Of a stretch of DNA of 30,114 bases, positions 19,580 through 30,114 are shown one piece after another. Below the pieces are notes generated by a model that worked only from the letters and a program-made list of their open reading frames with translations, was not told the DNA's origin and ran no database searches. The stretch spans positions 81,735 through 111,848 of the forward strand of contig KN883426.1 of assembly GCA_000934455.1 (NCBI GenBank), in the 5' to 3' direction. The translations under genes were made by a program, and so were the position numbers. The DNA is from Apostichopus parvimensis. Its lineage: Eukaryota; Echinodermata; Holothuroidea; Aspidochirotida; Stichopodidae. Each line of letters starts with the position of its first letter. Position 1 is the first letter of the stretch.

Positions 19580-21300
19580 ATGAGTAACTATGGCGTGTGT
19601 CAGTTAATGGTAAAGCTTTTTATAAGCAGGAAATTTTGGGTAACAAATGGGACGATCAGATCTGCACAATTGAGGAAATGGTCAAAGACAGAATTTTAAA
19701 AAGAAGATGGGGAAAAAATGGAAGAAAAACTAAAGGTGAATTGCAGACTTGGATTTCATCGTCATCATGATCTGACATATGACTACCTTATTTTAAGTGA
19801 CATGCAACCCTGACTTTCGTTAGTAATGACGACTACTCACATACCCCTACTATTCATCCCATCCCATCCCCCCCCCCCCCCCCATCCACTCCTCCCTTTC
19901 TCAAACTCCCACAAAATAAAAAGTAGCTATTAGTACAACCGATTACATACCTTACAAAATATGCATGAGAATGAACCATTTTGGCATTTAAAATTATATT
20001 TTTCGAGGGAAAGGGGAGGCGGAGTGGTGGTGGTTGGTGTATCAGCTTAGCTCAGGGTCATGCCATATTATTAAATCTTTGACCCGTTTCAGATAATGAT
20101 AGGCTGGCGGGTAAATCGTTGTTTTTCACTTTTTGAAAAGGCCCGGGCCCAACCGTTCCACCCCATGGGCCCCGCCCTGAATGATTGATAACAATCGAGT
20201 TAAGTTCAAAGCAATCTGCTTTTTGTGCTGAGCATGACGACAACGACGTAACAGTAGGAATTCCGCTTATGACTAAACCAACTTGAAATGGGAGTTTATA
20301 AACTGAGCATTGGGTGTGGATTCACTTGTTATAAGCAACAGCTGTATTTTCGAAATTCCTCGAAATTTTTACGAATTAGAATTATATAAACATGCTATCA
20401 CTGCATGGGGTCACCAAGATACTCTAAACGCGGGTCTTATTGAGACATGAACTTGTAAATACATGTTTTCTTAAATAGTTTTTAATGGAGTCGAAAGAAG
20501 CTATCTCTTCCATCACGGCATCCACAGACAGTTTGTGATCATAGTATCAAAGCCTCACAGGAACAGACAATAATTGCAGTATAATTAGCCTGGTATGGTC
20601 ATGTAAAACGTCAGGGTGCCGTTAGCTTGTGTACTGAGAATTGTACTTTTGTCGGTCAAGTTTGAAGTTGTGTAAAACCTTAGTTGTAATAATAACTTAA
20701 AAAACTTTAAAAATAGTGACCTCCCCGCTGTGTTGTGTCATATTCTGAGTCCTTTAGTCATGCCGCTTTTTCCCGATCGCAGACAATATTTATGTAAGAG
20801 AGCTGCAAGGACCCGCGGTGTTAAAATCGAAACGATGGCATCCGGAAAAGGGTAAAAAGACAGTGTGAAAAAACAATGACAAAAGGATTTAGTAAAGTAG
20901 ACTAAATCATGACAAAGGCTAGCCTATCTTTGTTAACCCAACAAATTTTGTCGCATGCAAAAGGCATTCAAAACTCCCCCGGTCTGTTAGTACAGCAAAC
21001 AGGTCAGAACAATTATGTGTGCTGTTCGGCGGTGAGCTGATAAATCTCGTATATTTTGGGATACTTTTGGAAATAAGGTAAACAGTTTAACATTCCCAAT
21101 GCACTCCGAATTTTTTTTGAAGGAATCATAGAAATTATGTCACTAGTGAGGTGCAAACACTCGGCGAACGGCCGGATTTGTTAGAAGTTGCTTTATCTAT
21201 CAACGTGGAAGGGAAATATTATAGTTCGGTCGTACCTGTGTTGCGTAATTTGATACCAGATGTTTTCTTCTTCGCCCAATCATTTCTTTTATTTGTAGAC
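19580..21300. other. Intergenic sequence between MITE 3 and the carboxylase gene
   Basis: Contains a 16-C homopolymer (19868-19883) and a GC-rich patch (20140-20180) with the palindrome GGCCCGGGCC, which may be a degraded transposon end. No gene supported. Confidence 0.5.
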
Positions 21301-21453
21301 TAGTGTAGCAAAACACCGTAGGTCTAAACTTCAGCGATGTTGTGAACTTAGAACTGAATACGGGAGTAGTATCACTGATTTTTAAATATCCGAGTTTTCT
21401 TCATTGTTACTATTTCGTATCGAACTCGTTTTTACCGCCGTGTGATTTTAAAG
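21301..21453 (+). other. Possible non-coding first exon of the carboxylase gene
   Basis: AAAG|GTAAGC at 21453/21454 is a good donor. TGTACAG at about 22031-22037 is a possible acceptor 46 bp before the ATG at 22084. Together they would make a 5' UTR intron of about 580 bp. The left boundary given here is arbitrary; no TATA box is evident. Confidence 0.3.
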
Positions 21454-22083
21454 GTAAGCATTGAAGCCATTCATTTATATATATGTGATTTTGCTAAATT
21501 TGCGCAACTCCCTGTAGATTGGACGTTAGTGTTACTTGTTAGTGTTGGTTACAAACAAGTGTTGCATCCGTAACAGATGTTACCTTAAAAATAATGAGGC
21601 AAGTGAGAGAAACTAAACATCGAGGCGAAAAGGAGTAACGAAAGTCTGCAGGCAAACTCATATTGACCTAAACGTAATAGCCTACGTCTTATCTAGACAA
21701 ATATTGATGATTAATAGTAGAGCCAACATGTAGGCCTAAGGGACTAATTAGCCATAATGACACAATTGAATACATTACTCATTAGGCTCATTATGACTAT
21801 ATGTAGACTTATTGTATATATTCGCTCATGGTGACTTGATCCTATGATTTGACTCAAATCACGAAAATCACTGGCAATGATTTGACTCTTTAACTGAAGT
21901 GACAACTCGGTTACATTATAGTCACAGGCAGAGCTTTACTCACTGTCCTCAAAGTCAGTGATTTCAATTTGTAGATTGGAAATGGTGGATGATTCTTAAT
22001 GCATAATTTCTCTCCTTGTTTACTTTTCGTGTACAGTACGTGCATACTTTCTCAAAAGAAAAAGAAAAACAAGTTTAAAACAA

Positions 22084-22303
22084 ATGGCTCCCAACACTTC
22101 CAGAGGCAGTGCAAGTAACAAGAGAAAAAGTGAGAAGTATAAACAAACCCAGGAGGTAAAACAAGAGGCAGCAAATATCTCACCGAAGATGAAGAAGTTA
22201 TTTGGCTTCACAGTTGAAGATATCACCTCTTGGTCAAGATTCAAACTCCTGATGAATCAACCTCGAGATCCAGCTGGACTTGGAATTTGGCGAATCTTAT
22301 TTG
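22084..22303 (+). CDS. GGCX: GGCX exon 1
   Basis: Residues 1-73. A basic, Lys-rich cytosolic N-terminus (about 1-34) is followed by [17 protein letters not shown] and the [13 protein letters not shown] start of the first membrane region. Donor TTTG|GTAATT, phase 1. This ATG gives the expected family start; no earlier in-frame homology is seen. Confidence 0.93.
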
Positions 22304-25300
22304 GTAATTTTGTGGAAGTTGTGTTAACCAGTACTCTTACATTTCAGATCTGTCATTTGTTAATCTTGAAATCAGCTAAAATTCCATTTTTGTGGTTTAC
22401 AACATTTGATAATATATGAGATATGCTACATGGGCAAAGTTGCATTGTTTAGTAAAATGTTCAAGTTCAACCACCTTATGTATGTAGTGCTTGAAAAGGG
22501 CATGTGGCAAAATGGCCCCTTGCTACTGTACCTGACCATTATTCTGTATGTTGGCCTGAATGTATAAGCTAAAATTGTTGTCAAAGCTGCATTTTGCATA
22601 GAAATTGCAACAATTCTATGGTACATCATATGATATGGATCATCATAGTCAAGGTTTAAACTTAAGATAACATATTGGGAAACATAATTTTTTATTTCTA
22701 GTCCACCAAAGTACCCTCAGGAATGATTTTTAAAATATGTCATCAACTTAAAGGTCTTCAGTATTGGCCCCAAATTTAACATGCTAATAATTTCTAGAAG
22801 TTTTCAAAAGTAGTACTTCCCGAAAGGCTCTATAGGCTTCCAAATTATTCCGAGACATTATTAGTAGTGTTAAAATAGACAATGAAACAAGCTATCTCAA
22901 TTTAGAAGACTACTTGTAGAGTTGCAGTCAAAATGATTGTTTGAAATTTGAGTGTTGGTGACCATTATCTAACTTTTTAGCATATTTGGGGGCTATACAC
23001 TGACAACCTTTAAAGCATTTAACTCTCACAGAATAAAACATAGAACAAAAATCTTCTGCACTGGACGGAAAATAAAATAATAATAGCAGGATGCTAATTA
23101 GGAGCTTCCAGGCAGATATTACCAAATGGATCCCTTGATTGTAATTGAACAGTATCCAGTTACTTATAACTGTCAGACCACTGATAAAGAATTGGAAGTT
23201 ACAATTCAGCTTTAAGAATCTATGACAATAGCATATATTTAATGAAGCTTTGAATGTTATTGGGGTGGGGGGGGGGGGGGGAGAGGGGGAATTGTGGATG
23301 GAAACAATGATTGGTTTTTGTTTTGAATTCAAAACTGGTGTGTAAAATGTTAGCATAGAGATTTTTATAACAAAAGTAACTGTAGAGCCTTGCCTAATTT
23401 GCATACAAGATTCAGGGCTGACTTATTATTGTCATATAATTACTGATGATGCTTACTACCTCAAAATGTCAACATTTGTGGATAAAATGAAACATTGCCC
23501 ATATTTTGTCTGCAAATGTCTCAACTACAGTAAGTTTCAAGCTTGATTTGAGGTGAAGAGAATATGCTTGTAGATAGCAACCTTCTGAAGGTAATTCAAC
23601 AGCACAACAACGATTTGTATGTTTGTATGTATTTTAGATCCTCCTGCAAGCAGGAACTCTGCGAAGAAGCCTCATTGGCTTATCAAAGACGCAGTCTCTT
23701 ACATTCATATTTAACGTCCATGATAATGAATTGTTGTTATTGTCAACAACTCTGTAACTGGACGACATACATTAATCTTGGAGTGACTCGAACCGGGGAC
23801 CTTATGATTGGAAGGCACCGGTTTTAACCACTGAGCTAATTAACACTCCTATTTACTATTTACTATTTACTATAATTTACTATCTGAGTCATTGGTTCTT
23901 GGAAATTGCTAAACTGCAATAATAGTAACATTGCCAAAGTCTTCTTTGACATGTAATTGGTAAATTATAATGCTCTGATGTTTAATGTTACAAAGGACAT
24001 ATTTGAATTACTTTCTAAGGGAAGCTAGCAAATATCTGTTTTTATTTTTGTGGACAGGTTTTCTGATGGTTCTTGATGTTTTTCAGGAGAGGGGGTTACC
24101 CTTTGCAGATGATAAGTTCAGTGACCCCAATCTTTGCTTCTTTCCGCTGTTTAATTTTATTACTCCCCTCCCCGTGGATTGGATGTACCTTGTCTACCTC
24201 ATCTTGTTAATTGGTAAGTATGAACAAGTATATTAACATGTTGCCATAGCAACCAAATGCATACATATTAACTTCATTTCTCCCTATTACCTGCTTCTGC
24301 AATTATGCTTTTGATCTACCTAGCTTTACAATAATTGGTAACATTTCTTGCACTGCATTGTTAAAAAGTTTCCTCATTCGTAAATACCCCAAAACTGGTA
24401 AGTTTTGAGGGTGTTCGGGCGTCATGAAAGTGTCTAATTTATTCGAAAATTATGCAACTTAGAATAACGATGAAAATGCTCTCTGCTTGTGTTTGCTTCA
24501 CCATTTTCCCCTAACCTGCCTTCTGCAATAACAGTGTGCTTTTGATCTACCTAGCTTTACAGTTATTGGGTAACATTTTTGCACTGCACATGCAGAAATG
24601 CTTAATACTTTGAAAAACTCTGATTTTTTTTATGATCTGATTTTTTTTTTTTTATTGCAGGTGCAATTGGGATGTGCATTGGACTCTTCTATCGAGTCAG
24701 CTGTTTGCTTTACCTCATCCCGTACTGGTATATTTTCTTGCTGGACAAGACTACTTGGAACAACCATTCCTATTTATTTGGACTTACTGCTTTTCTGATG
24801 ACTTTTGTCGATGCCAACAGATTTTGGTGAGTTGTGTTTTCAGGAAAACAATCCCAACCAAAGCTTGTAAAAAGTTTGTAACTTTGTCAATTCTAAGTAG
24901 GACGTACGGCTCGTGCGTTCATGTCATTTCAAACGATCGGTGAATGAAGGTGGTTTTCTTTCTAAAAAATCAGCCGAAGTAGAAAAGGAAGCAAAAACCA
25001 AAACCAGGTGATCTTTTTTACGTGTTGGATGTGAGTATTCATGACTTAGATTTAAATACCAAAACAGTGAAGGAAGTACTTCATCTCTTTACACTATTGT
25101 GCTCACATGTTGGGTAAATTTGCACTTCTGGAATTAAGTTTTATTTAGTTGTGTAGAGAGATGTGAAAGGCAATGTTTCTGTCAAATTGTGGCTTTTTGA
25201 AGTTGTTTAAAAGATTTTTCATCTGTTTATAGTGACTGCCTTGTTCTTTGTTGTGTGTGAGCTGTTCATGGGTTAAATTTTATTTGAGGTTTGATTCCCC

Positions 25301-28300
25301 CCAAAAATGTAAAAATGCTTTATCAGTATGCAGTGATGTCAACAGATGTCAAGTCTGAAAACCTAGTAAACATATTCACTCACAAAGTGGAAGTTGGATG
25401 AATGCCACATGTTGTACACGAATGCACCTTATTGAGTAGAAGAACCATATTGTTTTCCTGTGGAGGTCAAAGGTCATTTGAGTTCAACAGAGGTAAAAGT
25501 CTGAATACATTGTAAGCACAATAGGACTTTAGGATCCATTTTCCTCAGTTGCCCTATGAATCAGGTGATTTCTATATATAAACTTATAAGGCAAGGAATC
25601 ACAAAGCCTTCTGGCTTGCTGGTAATGAATATCAGAAATCAATAAAAACTTGGCAAAGCGTCTCCTTTGTTGCAGACAGTTGGACGTTTTGAAAATGAAG
25701 TCTTGTATGTCAAGTGAATGTTTAACAGAATGTGTCATCGGTTGGTGATAAATGTTGTTGATTTATTAAGTATTAATGTAAAGATAGTGTGAGATTCTTG
25801 CCACCTGGTTATTAGGGAAATTATATTATGTATCAATTTACGTCCCAAATGTGCTCATTTTTATTAGATGGAGAATTGGAGATCTCTATCTTGCTGTACT
25901 GAAGACCAATTAATTATTAACTACTCGAGGACAACCCTATTATAATATTTTACAATGTCTAGCCATTAATGAATGACCTAGTTATGGGTTGTTACAAGTA
26001 TGTAGTAAATAAACAACCCTTGTGCATAATGGTTACTGTAACATGCTGAAGGTCAAAGGTTAAGGAAGGTTAAATGCATGATGGATAAAATCAAAATATC
26101 TAGTAATACTATGCCACAGTACATCAAGTTAGTAGATCAGTTTGTTATAACAACCTTGATTTTTGTAAGTATTGTGTTTTGTGCCTTTTGATGTTTGAGA
26201 ATTTAGACCTTATACGTCACATGCAAGAGTGTCAGAGAAATAAGCTTAAAGCCATTGAAGACTCACCCCAACCAAACTGCGTGCCGCGCTCTGAAAAAGT
26301 TAACTTTCCGTTGCTTGAAAGTGAAGTTTTCATCTTGTCCCTACAAAATACCGACAGTAATGAAACGTGATACCTTGTTATCTTTTATCTCGACCTGAGA
26401 TGTCCATCGCTGCTATGTACACTGTGTTGTGGGTATTGACCGTAGCTGTATGTATTGACTGTTCACTAGTGTCTAATTACCGATGGTAGCAAGCTGTGTG
26501 TGTATTTTCTGGGATCGATGGTGGTGTCTAACACTTCTGTTACACCTCATTCGAAACTAGGTCAGAATACTGGCATGAGACATTTCTTTGTGCGCGAGTC
26601 TTCACACCCTTTAAGTATGACCATTAAGTTTATTGCTCCTCTGAGAGCACCAAACAGCACACAATTGTTGGTCTCACGTGTAATATGTTAACAATGCACA
26701 CAAGTGGTCTTCTAAACAATTACAAGCAGGGCAGATTAGCTGATCTGAGCCCCGGCTCAAAACTGATGCACTTCTGAGGTGCCAAATACATGGCCTGTTT
26801 TAAGTCCCCATTGCAGCTGATTGGATCACTACTGCCTGATGTAAGTGATGCATTGTTTGGTCAAGATTTTCAAATTCTGAATTTAATCGCTCCCCAAGTA
26901 GGCTTGATGGAGGTATCTAGTGACTGACAGGGCTGCCAAATCCCTTGATGCCAGTAACTTCATTTCAATTCAGAGTTTTATTTACACATTAGGCAAGGTC
27001 CAGCTACTTTTCTTCTCGAGACGATTTTTAAATTGATAAATCATACTTTATTTCTCTAAACAGGTCGGTGGACGCAATCTGGAATAAAAATATTTGCAAC
27101 GTTCATGTACCTGTATGGCATTATGCAATTTTAAGATTGCAGGTAAGTAGACTAAAAAATTATTAAGCTCAGAAAAAAGAAGTCTATATTTCTCTGGTTG
27201 CTTTTAGCAATTCTTAAGTAAAGGTGTCTAAGAGCCTAAGTTCTCAACCTTCGTTCCATCTATTGACCCCAAGAAAAAAAAACAGGCAAAAGAATGGCAT
27301 AGGGTGTATCACCAACATGGATTATGCCGGGGACAGTAAAAGCTTGTTATTCTTTGTCTGAGATGGAACTTTCGTACAGTGCAATTATAATTCAGTAAAA
27401 ATTTTACTGGGATAGATCTATAAATCCCAAGTGATGAAAAAGGCAGTCTTAGAGTGCCAGCTTACTGCCAGCAAATTGTATCTGTACCTTTCATGACAAG
27501 AAAGAATTTGTACATTAATTATACACTTTACAGCACATTACTCTAGTTTAGCAAAAAAACAATTGATATATTAGGCATTTTAAAGAAGTTTTCAAGGTTG
27601 TCTATGAGAACCTTTGATAGTAAAATTGGGAGGAGAATAGATCAGTAATCTTAGAAATGAAATTCAATCAACTTTCTTCACTGATTAAGTCTGATTTCTA
27701 TGAATGGAAGTAATATCACACAGCAGGGGAGGATGCACTGCTGTTAACCGTTGACCTCTTTTGTCATTTGGTGTCCCTCTTCTAGATATTTCTGGTGTAC
27801 TTCATCGCTGGCTTGAAGAAACTGGACCTTGATTGGGTTCAGGGCTTCTCAATGGAAGAACTATCAATCAATTGGGTCTTTGATCCTTTCAGGTAAAAAA
27901 AAAAAACGGTAGAAGAAAGAACTCTTTATGTTTAGATTTAGATGGAGTAAGGGTGTGATGTTGTCACAGTGTGAGAGTGGGAGTGGTAGAGAGGAGGCAC
28001 TGGTTTAAGCACCTTCCTCTCATGACTTTAAACTAACTTAAAATATCTAGATTTGTGTCTAAATACTGAAGTGAAATTTAAGTCTTAAAGATTCATACTT
28101 ATTTCTTATGTTTCATACAAACCATTACATCCAGTTCTTTAGCTCTGTTCATTGTGATGATGTTAAAGTCTGCTGGTTGATACAGAAGTACCGTTTGTGA
28201 AACAGATCTCATTTTTGCTCTCGTCCCTTGGGTGATAAACTAGTTTTAAACGCTACATGTTGCGCTTCTGGAAATTTGAATGAAAAAGAGATAGAGGGAG

Positions 28301-29684
28301 GTAGAGCGGATGGAGGCGAAGGGATGCGAAATGTAACATTTCTTATAGATGTGGGGCGAGCAACTTTAAAACTGGTTTAAAGGGCACTTGGTGTATACAC
28401 GTTGGAAATGCACAATCAAGTTTCTTTTCTATTTATTGAATATATAATTATATATAATATATAATAATACTATATAATAATAATTTATAATAATAATGTA
28501 TAATAATAATTATCATTATTCCTATTCAAAGTAAGTACCATTTTGACAAGATTACTTGGTAACATCCATCAGAAGCATATTCATTCTAATCAAACATTTT
28601 TGTGTGGTCTCTCCACGAACAGTGTCTTCACAAGAAAAAGGGTGATGGTGAAGGGTGGGGGAGGAGAGGGCGGCAAACCATGTTGGAGTAATAGCATGAA
28701 AGGTACAATGCAAAGGAAGTTTAACAAAATGGAAATGTTCCCTTTCTGGGCTTTAACGTTGTTTTGGAGGAGCCTTTAAGTGGGGAAATATTTATATTTT
28801 TGTTAATTTATGTTGTTGTTTCCTTTACAGACTAATTGGTTTATCCAATACCAATATTGATTACTTTATCGTTCATCTTGGTGGGTTATGCTTAGATCTG
28901 AGCGCTGGATTCTTTCTATTTTTCGATTTCACGAGGCCAGTCGGTGCCTTTTTCGTGAGCAGTTTCCATGTTATGAATTCTCAACTGTTTTATATAGGTG
29001 ACTATTTTCACTTTTCAGACTAAGAATTGAAGAAAAAACGTTAAACATTAATTGTTTAATTAAACATCAATGGTTTTATTAAACATTTATGGTTTTATTA
29101 AACATTTATGGTGTTATTAAACATAACTGGTTTTATTCAACATTAATGGTTTTATCTAACATTAATGGTTTCATTCAACATTAATGATATTAACAAACAG
29201 TAGAACGGTTTATCATTTAACATAACCAGTGTATCAGTTCTGGATAAATGAGTTTAGTGGAGCAGATAACTTGACCATTATCAAAACAAACACAAAAAAT
29301 GTTCAGAAAGGTTTTTGACTCACGTCAGTATTTGTCTTCATGTCATCAGGTCTGTTTCCCTATGTCATGCTCACCACATCGCTCATATTCTTCTATCCTG
29401 ATTGGCCAAAGAAACTTTTTCAAAAGTTGCCAGCATCACTTTCTACAAGACTGCCATCACTTACCGCTCCAGCTCAATCTTTCCATTGCGTATACCAAAG
29501 ACCGCACGAAATCCGCAATCCGCCAAAATCGACCGGCTTGAAAACAGAGAAAAGGCCTAATCATTCTTCATCATCGTCATCATCACTCTCGAAATTCACA
29601 AAATATCACAGCTTTGGGGCACTTTTTTTCATTTTCTATATGTCCATCCAGCTCTTTCTACCATATTCTCATTTTATCACTCAG
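22084..29684 (+). CDS. GGCX: Vitamin K-dependent gamma-glutamyl carboxylase, N-terminal 410 residues (3' end outside window)
   Basis: Seven coding exons (22084-22303, 24058-24213, 24661-24826, 27064-27142, 27786-27892, 28831-28997, 29350-29684) join in frame to 410 residues, roughly the first half of the usual enzyme of about 750. The family is an ER-membrane enzyme that carboxylates glutamates of secreted proteins while oxidising vitamin K hydroquinone to the epoxide. Diagnostic blocks are [13 protein letters not shown] (74-86), [11 protein letters not shown] (110-120), [16 protein letters not shown] (152-167), [12 protein letters not shown] (213-224), [12 protein letters not shown] (264-275), FHVMNSQLF (288-296) and [11 protein letters not shown] (400-410). 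The second Lys of KKLD (K219) matches the catalytic base reported as Lys218 in the human enzyme, H161 matches its His160, and C100 its disulfide Cys99 (from memory of the family). Several hydrophobic segments fit a multi-pass protein. A seven-serine run (371-377) sits in a variable loop. The C-terminal half is beyond the window. Confidence 0.97.
23614..23849 (-). mobile_element. tRNA-derived SINE (probable)
   Basis: Read on the minus strand from 23849, the sequence starts GGAGTG. It has an A-box-like TTAGCTCAGTGG (23828-23839) and a B box GGTTCGAGTCA (23784-23794), and ends the tRNA-like head with ACTCC (23780-23784), which pairs with the start. About 150 bp of unrelated body follow, ending in a short ACATACAA-type tail (23614-23631). 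A head with pol III boxes, body and simple tail is the SINE layout. The 3' limit and target duplication are not certain. Confidence 0.65.
23780..23849 (-). pseudogene. tRNA-like head of the SINE
   Basis: 70-nt tRNA-like segment with both internal promoter boxes and a five-pair acceptor stem GGAGT/ACTCC. The anticodon arm (CCTT...AAGG) encloses an 8-base loop rather than seven, so a functional tRNA is unlikely. Confidence 0.6.
23851..23884. repeat. Short ATTTACT tandem repeat
   Basis: Four to five imperfect copies of a 7-9 bp unit (TATTTAC), immediately next to the SINE head. Confidence 0.85.
24058..24213 (+). CDS. GGCX: GGCX exon 2
   Basis: Residues 74-125, acceptor TGGACAG, donor GTAAGT, phase 1 to 1. 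Contains [13 protein letters not shown] and the [17 protein letters not shown] membrane segment, plus C100. Confidence 0.95.
24272..24589. repeat. Dispersed duplication inside GGCX intron 2 (two copies of about 85 bp)
   Basis: Copies at about 24272-24358 and 24496-24589 share GCTTTTGATCTACCTAGCTT and flanking sequence ending in TTGCACTGCA, with indels. Intron 2 is 24214-24660, so the duplication makes up much of it. Confidence 0.88.
24661..24826 (+). CDS. GGCX: GGCX exon 3
   Basis: Residues 126-180 plus two bases of W181, acceptor TTTATTGCAG, donor GTGAGT, phase 1 to 2. Encodes a hydrophobic segment and the highly conserved [15 protein letters not shown] block with H161. Confidence 0.96.
24827..27063 (+). 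other. GGCX intron 3 (2237 bp)
   Basis: GTGAGT to AAACAG. AT-rich with no repeat array or transposon that I can identify. Frames of 60-70 codons here have no recognisable homology. Confidence 0.75.
27064..27142 (+). CDS. GGCX: GGCX exon 4
   Basis: 79 nt completing W181, then [20 protein letters not shown] and AILRLQ (to residue 207), phase 2 to 0. This matches the conserved stretch before the catalytic lysine region. Confidence 0.95.
27143..27785 (+). other. GGCX intron 4 (643 bp)
   Basis: GTAAGT to TCTAG. No feature seen beyond AT-rich sequence. Confidence 0.8.
27786..27892 (+). CDS. GGCX: GGCX exon 5 (catalytic lysine region)
   Basis: Residues 208-242 plus two bases, phase 0 to 2, donor GTAAAA. 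Carries [12 protein letters not shown] with K218-K219, then the [14 protein letters not shown] segment. Confidence 0.96.
27893..28830 (+). other. GGCX intron 5 (938 bp)
   Basis: GTAAAA to TTTACAG. Contains a TA/TAA-rich low-complexity tract at about 28439-28515. The 78-codon frame at 28543-28779 has a G-rich low-complexity centre and is not called. Confidence 0.8.
28439..28515. repeat. TA/TAATAA-rich low-complexity tract
   Basis: Alternating ATATAAT and ATAATAAT steps with few other bases, in GGCX intron 5. Confidence 0.85.
28831..28997 (+). CDS. GGCX: GGCX exon 6
   Basis: Residues 243-298 plus one base of G299, acceptor CCTTTACAG, donor GTGACT, phase 2 to 1. Contains [18 protein letters not shown] and FHVMNSQLF, both typical of the family. 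Confidence 0.95.
28998..29349 (+). other. GGCX intron 6 (352 bp)
   Basis: GTGACT to ATCAG. Nearly half is the 19-bp minisatellite at 29041-29192. Confidence 0.85.
29041..29192. repeat. 19-bp minisatellite, 8 units
   Basis: Eight head-to-tail copies of a unit near TTAAACATTTATGGTTTTA, in exact 19-bp register (starts 29041, 29060, 29079, 29098, 29117 and onward). The 3' units are more diverged. Confidence 0.95.
29350..29684 (+). CDS. GGCX: GGCX exon 7
   Basis: Residues 299-410, acceptor TCATCAG, donor CAG|GTAAGT, phase 1 to 0. It starts [11 protein letters not shown] and ends [11 protein letters not shown], both conserved. Between them is a variable hydrophilic loop with a seven-serine run (S371-S377) from a TCA/TCG repeat. 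Confidence 0.95.
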
Positions 29685-30114
29685 GTAAGTCAGTTTACAT
29701 AAGCATTTTTGATATTTGGATATCTACCATATTTTGACTCCTCATTATTGTGTTGGTAACGGGGCCTTCATATGGGATCATTTGTAGCATTAGGGTACTT
29801 GGACCATTTACTTGAGACCATAAATGTGGGACCATGGATCAGTTATGGTATTTGTCATCATCGGAAAATTCAGGTCAAAAGACAGTTCATAGTTAATTGG
29901 GTCATTGTTTGAAAATGTTACAATGTCCTTGAAATGTGTTCAAAAAGATTCTTCCTTCCTTCCAGCTTGCTCTCCGGAAATCACTACTTTTGCATGTCTG
30001 TTCTAATCTTTTCACAGAGTTTTAATTGCTGCCCACGGACAGTGAACAAAGAAATTGCTTTATATAACAGTTTTTAACTGAAAATAGCTGTCAGAAAGAG
30101 GTTGATTTTTTAAT
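29685..30114 (+). other. GGCX intron 7 (truncated by window edge)
   Basis: Begins GTAAGT. No next exon of the carboxylase is found before the window ends, so the gene continues to the right. Confidence 0.8.

Larger units (their letters stand above)
22304..24057 (+). other. GGCX intron 1 (1754 bp)
   Basis: GTAATT to GGACAG. It contains a 15-G run (about 23267-23281), a minus-strand tRNA-derived SINE (23614-23849) and a short ATTTACT repeat (23851-23884). The 158-codon minus-strand frame at 22928-23404 has a low-complexity proline run from the G tract and is not a gene. Confidence 0.8.

Noticed and set aside
22928-23404. 158-codon minus-strand open frame in GGCX intron 1
   Set aside because: It reads through a 15-G tract that makes a proline run and otherwise has no family resemblance or gene structure.

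Overview
This is ordinary nuclear DNA from an intron-rich animal. It has GT/AG introns, AT-rich non-coding sequence, microsatellites, minisatellites, a tRNA-derived SINE and small non-autonomous DNA transposons. Nothing in it looks prokaryotic or viral. The species cannot be fixed from the sequence. A marine invertebrate, plausibly an echinoderm such as a sea cucumber, is a guess from general character and from recurring TAGGCCTA-like motifs; it is not a demonstrated assignment.

Layout. (1) 1-3205: two near-identical direct copies of a segment of about 1.47 kb (1-1468 and 1740-3205), separated by 271 bp. Each copy carries the same hAT-type MITE. No gene is supported here. (2) 3658-17108: a six-exon plus-strand gene with a TATA box at 3658. 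It encodes a 206-residue secreted protein made of a signal peptide, a WAP four-disulfide core, a Kazal domain with arginine at P1, and a thyroglobulin type-1 domain with two extra cysteines. All module boundaries are phase-1 introns. The introns hold an AT microsatellite, a 34-bp perfect inverted repeat, a T9G21 tract, two small duplications and a 19-bp minisatellite of about 0.9 kb. (3) 17109-22083: gene-poor spacer with a third MITE copy at 19181-19571 in the opposite orientation. A possible non-coding first exon of the next gene ends near 21453. (4) 22084 to the window edge: the first seven coding exons (410 residues) of a plus-strand gene for vitamin K-dependent gamma-glutamyl carboxylase (GGCX). 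It runs off the right end. Its introns hold a minus-strand tRNA-derived SINE, a small duplication and a second 19-bp minisatellite.

The two genes are head-to-tail about 5 kb apart. One product is a secreted multi-module protease-inhibitor-like protein. The other is an ER-membrane enzyme that modifies secreted proteins. Nothing in the sequence shows that they work together. I do not see an undescribed multi-gene system. The most notable items are the WAP-Kazal-Tg1 architecture with its supernumerary cysteine pair, a possible alternative terminal exon (8254-8315) that would make a WAP-only isoform, the dated MITE insertion and duplication series, and the long perfect inverted repeat at 9667-9843.
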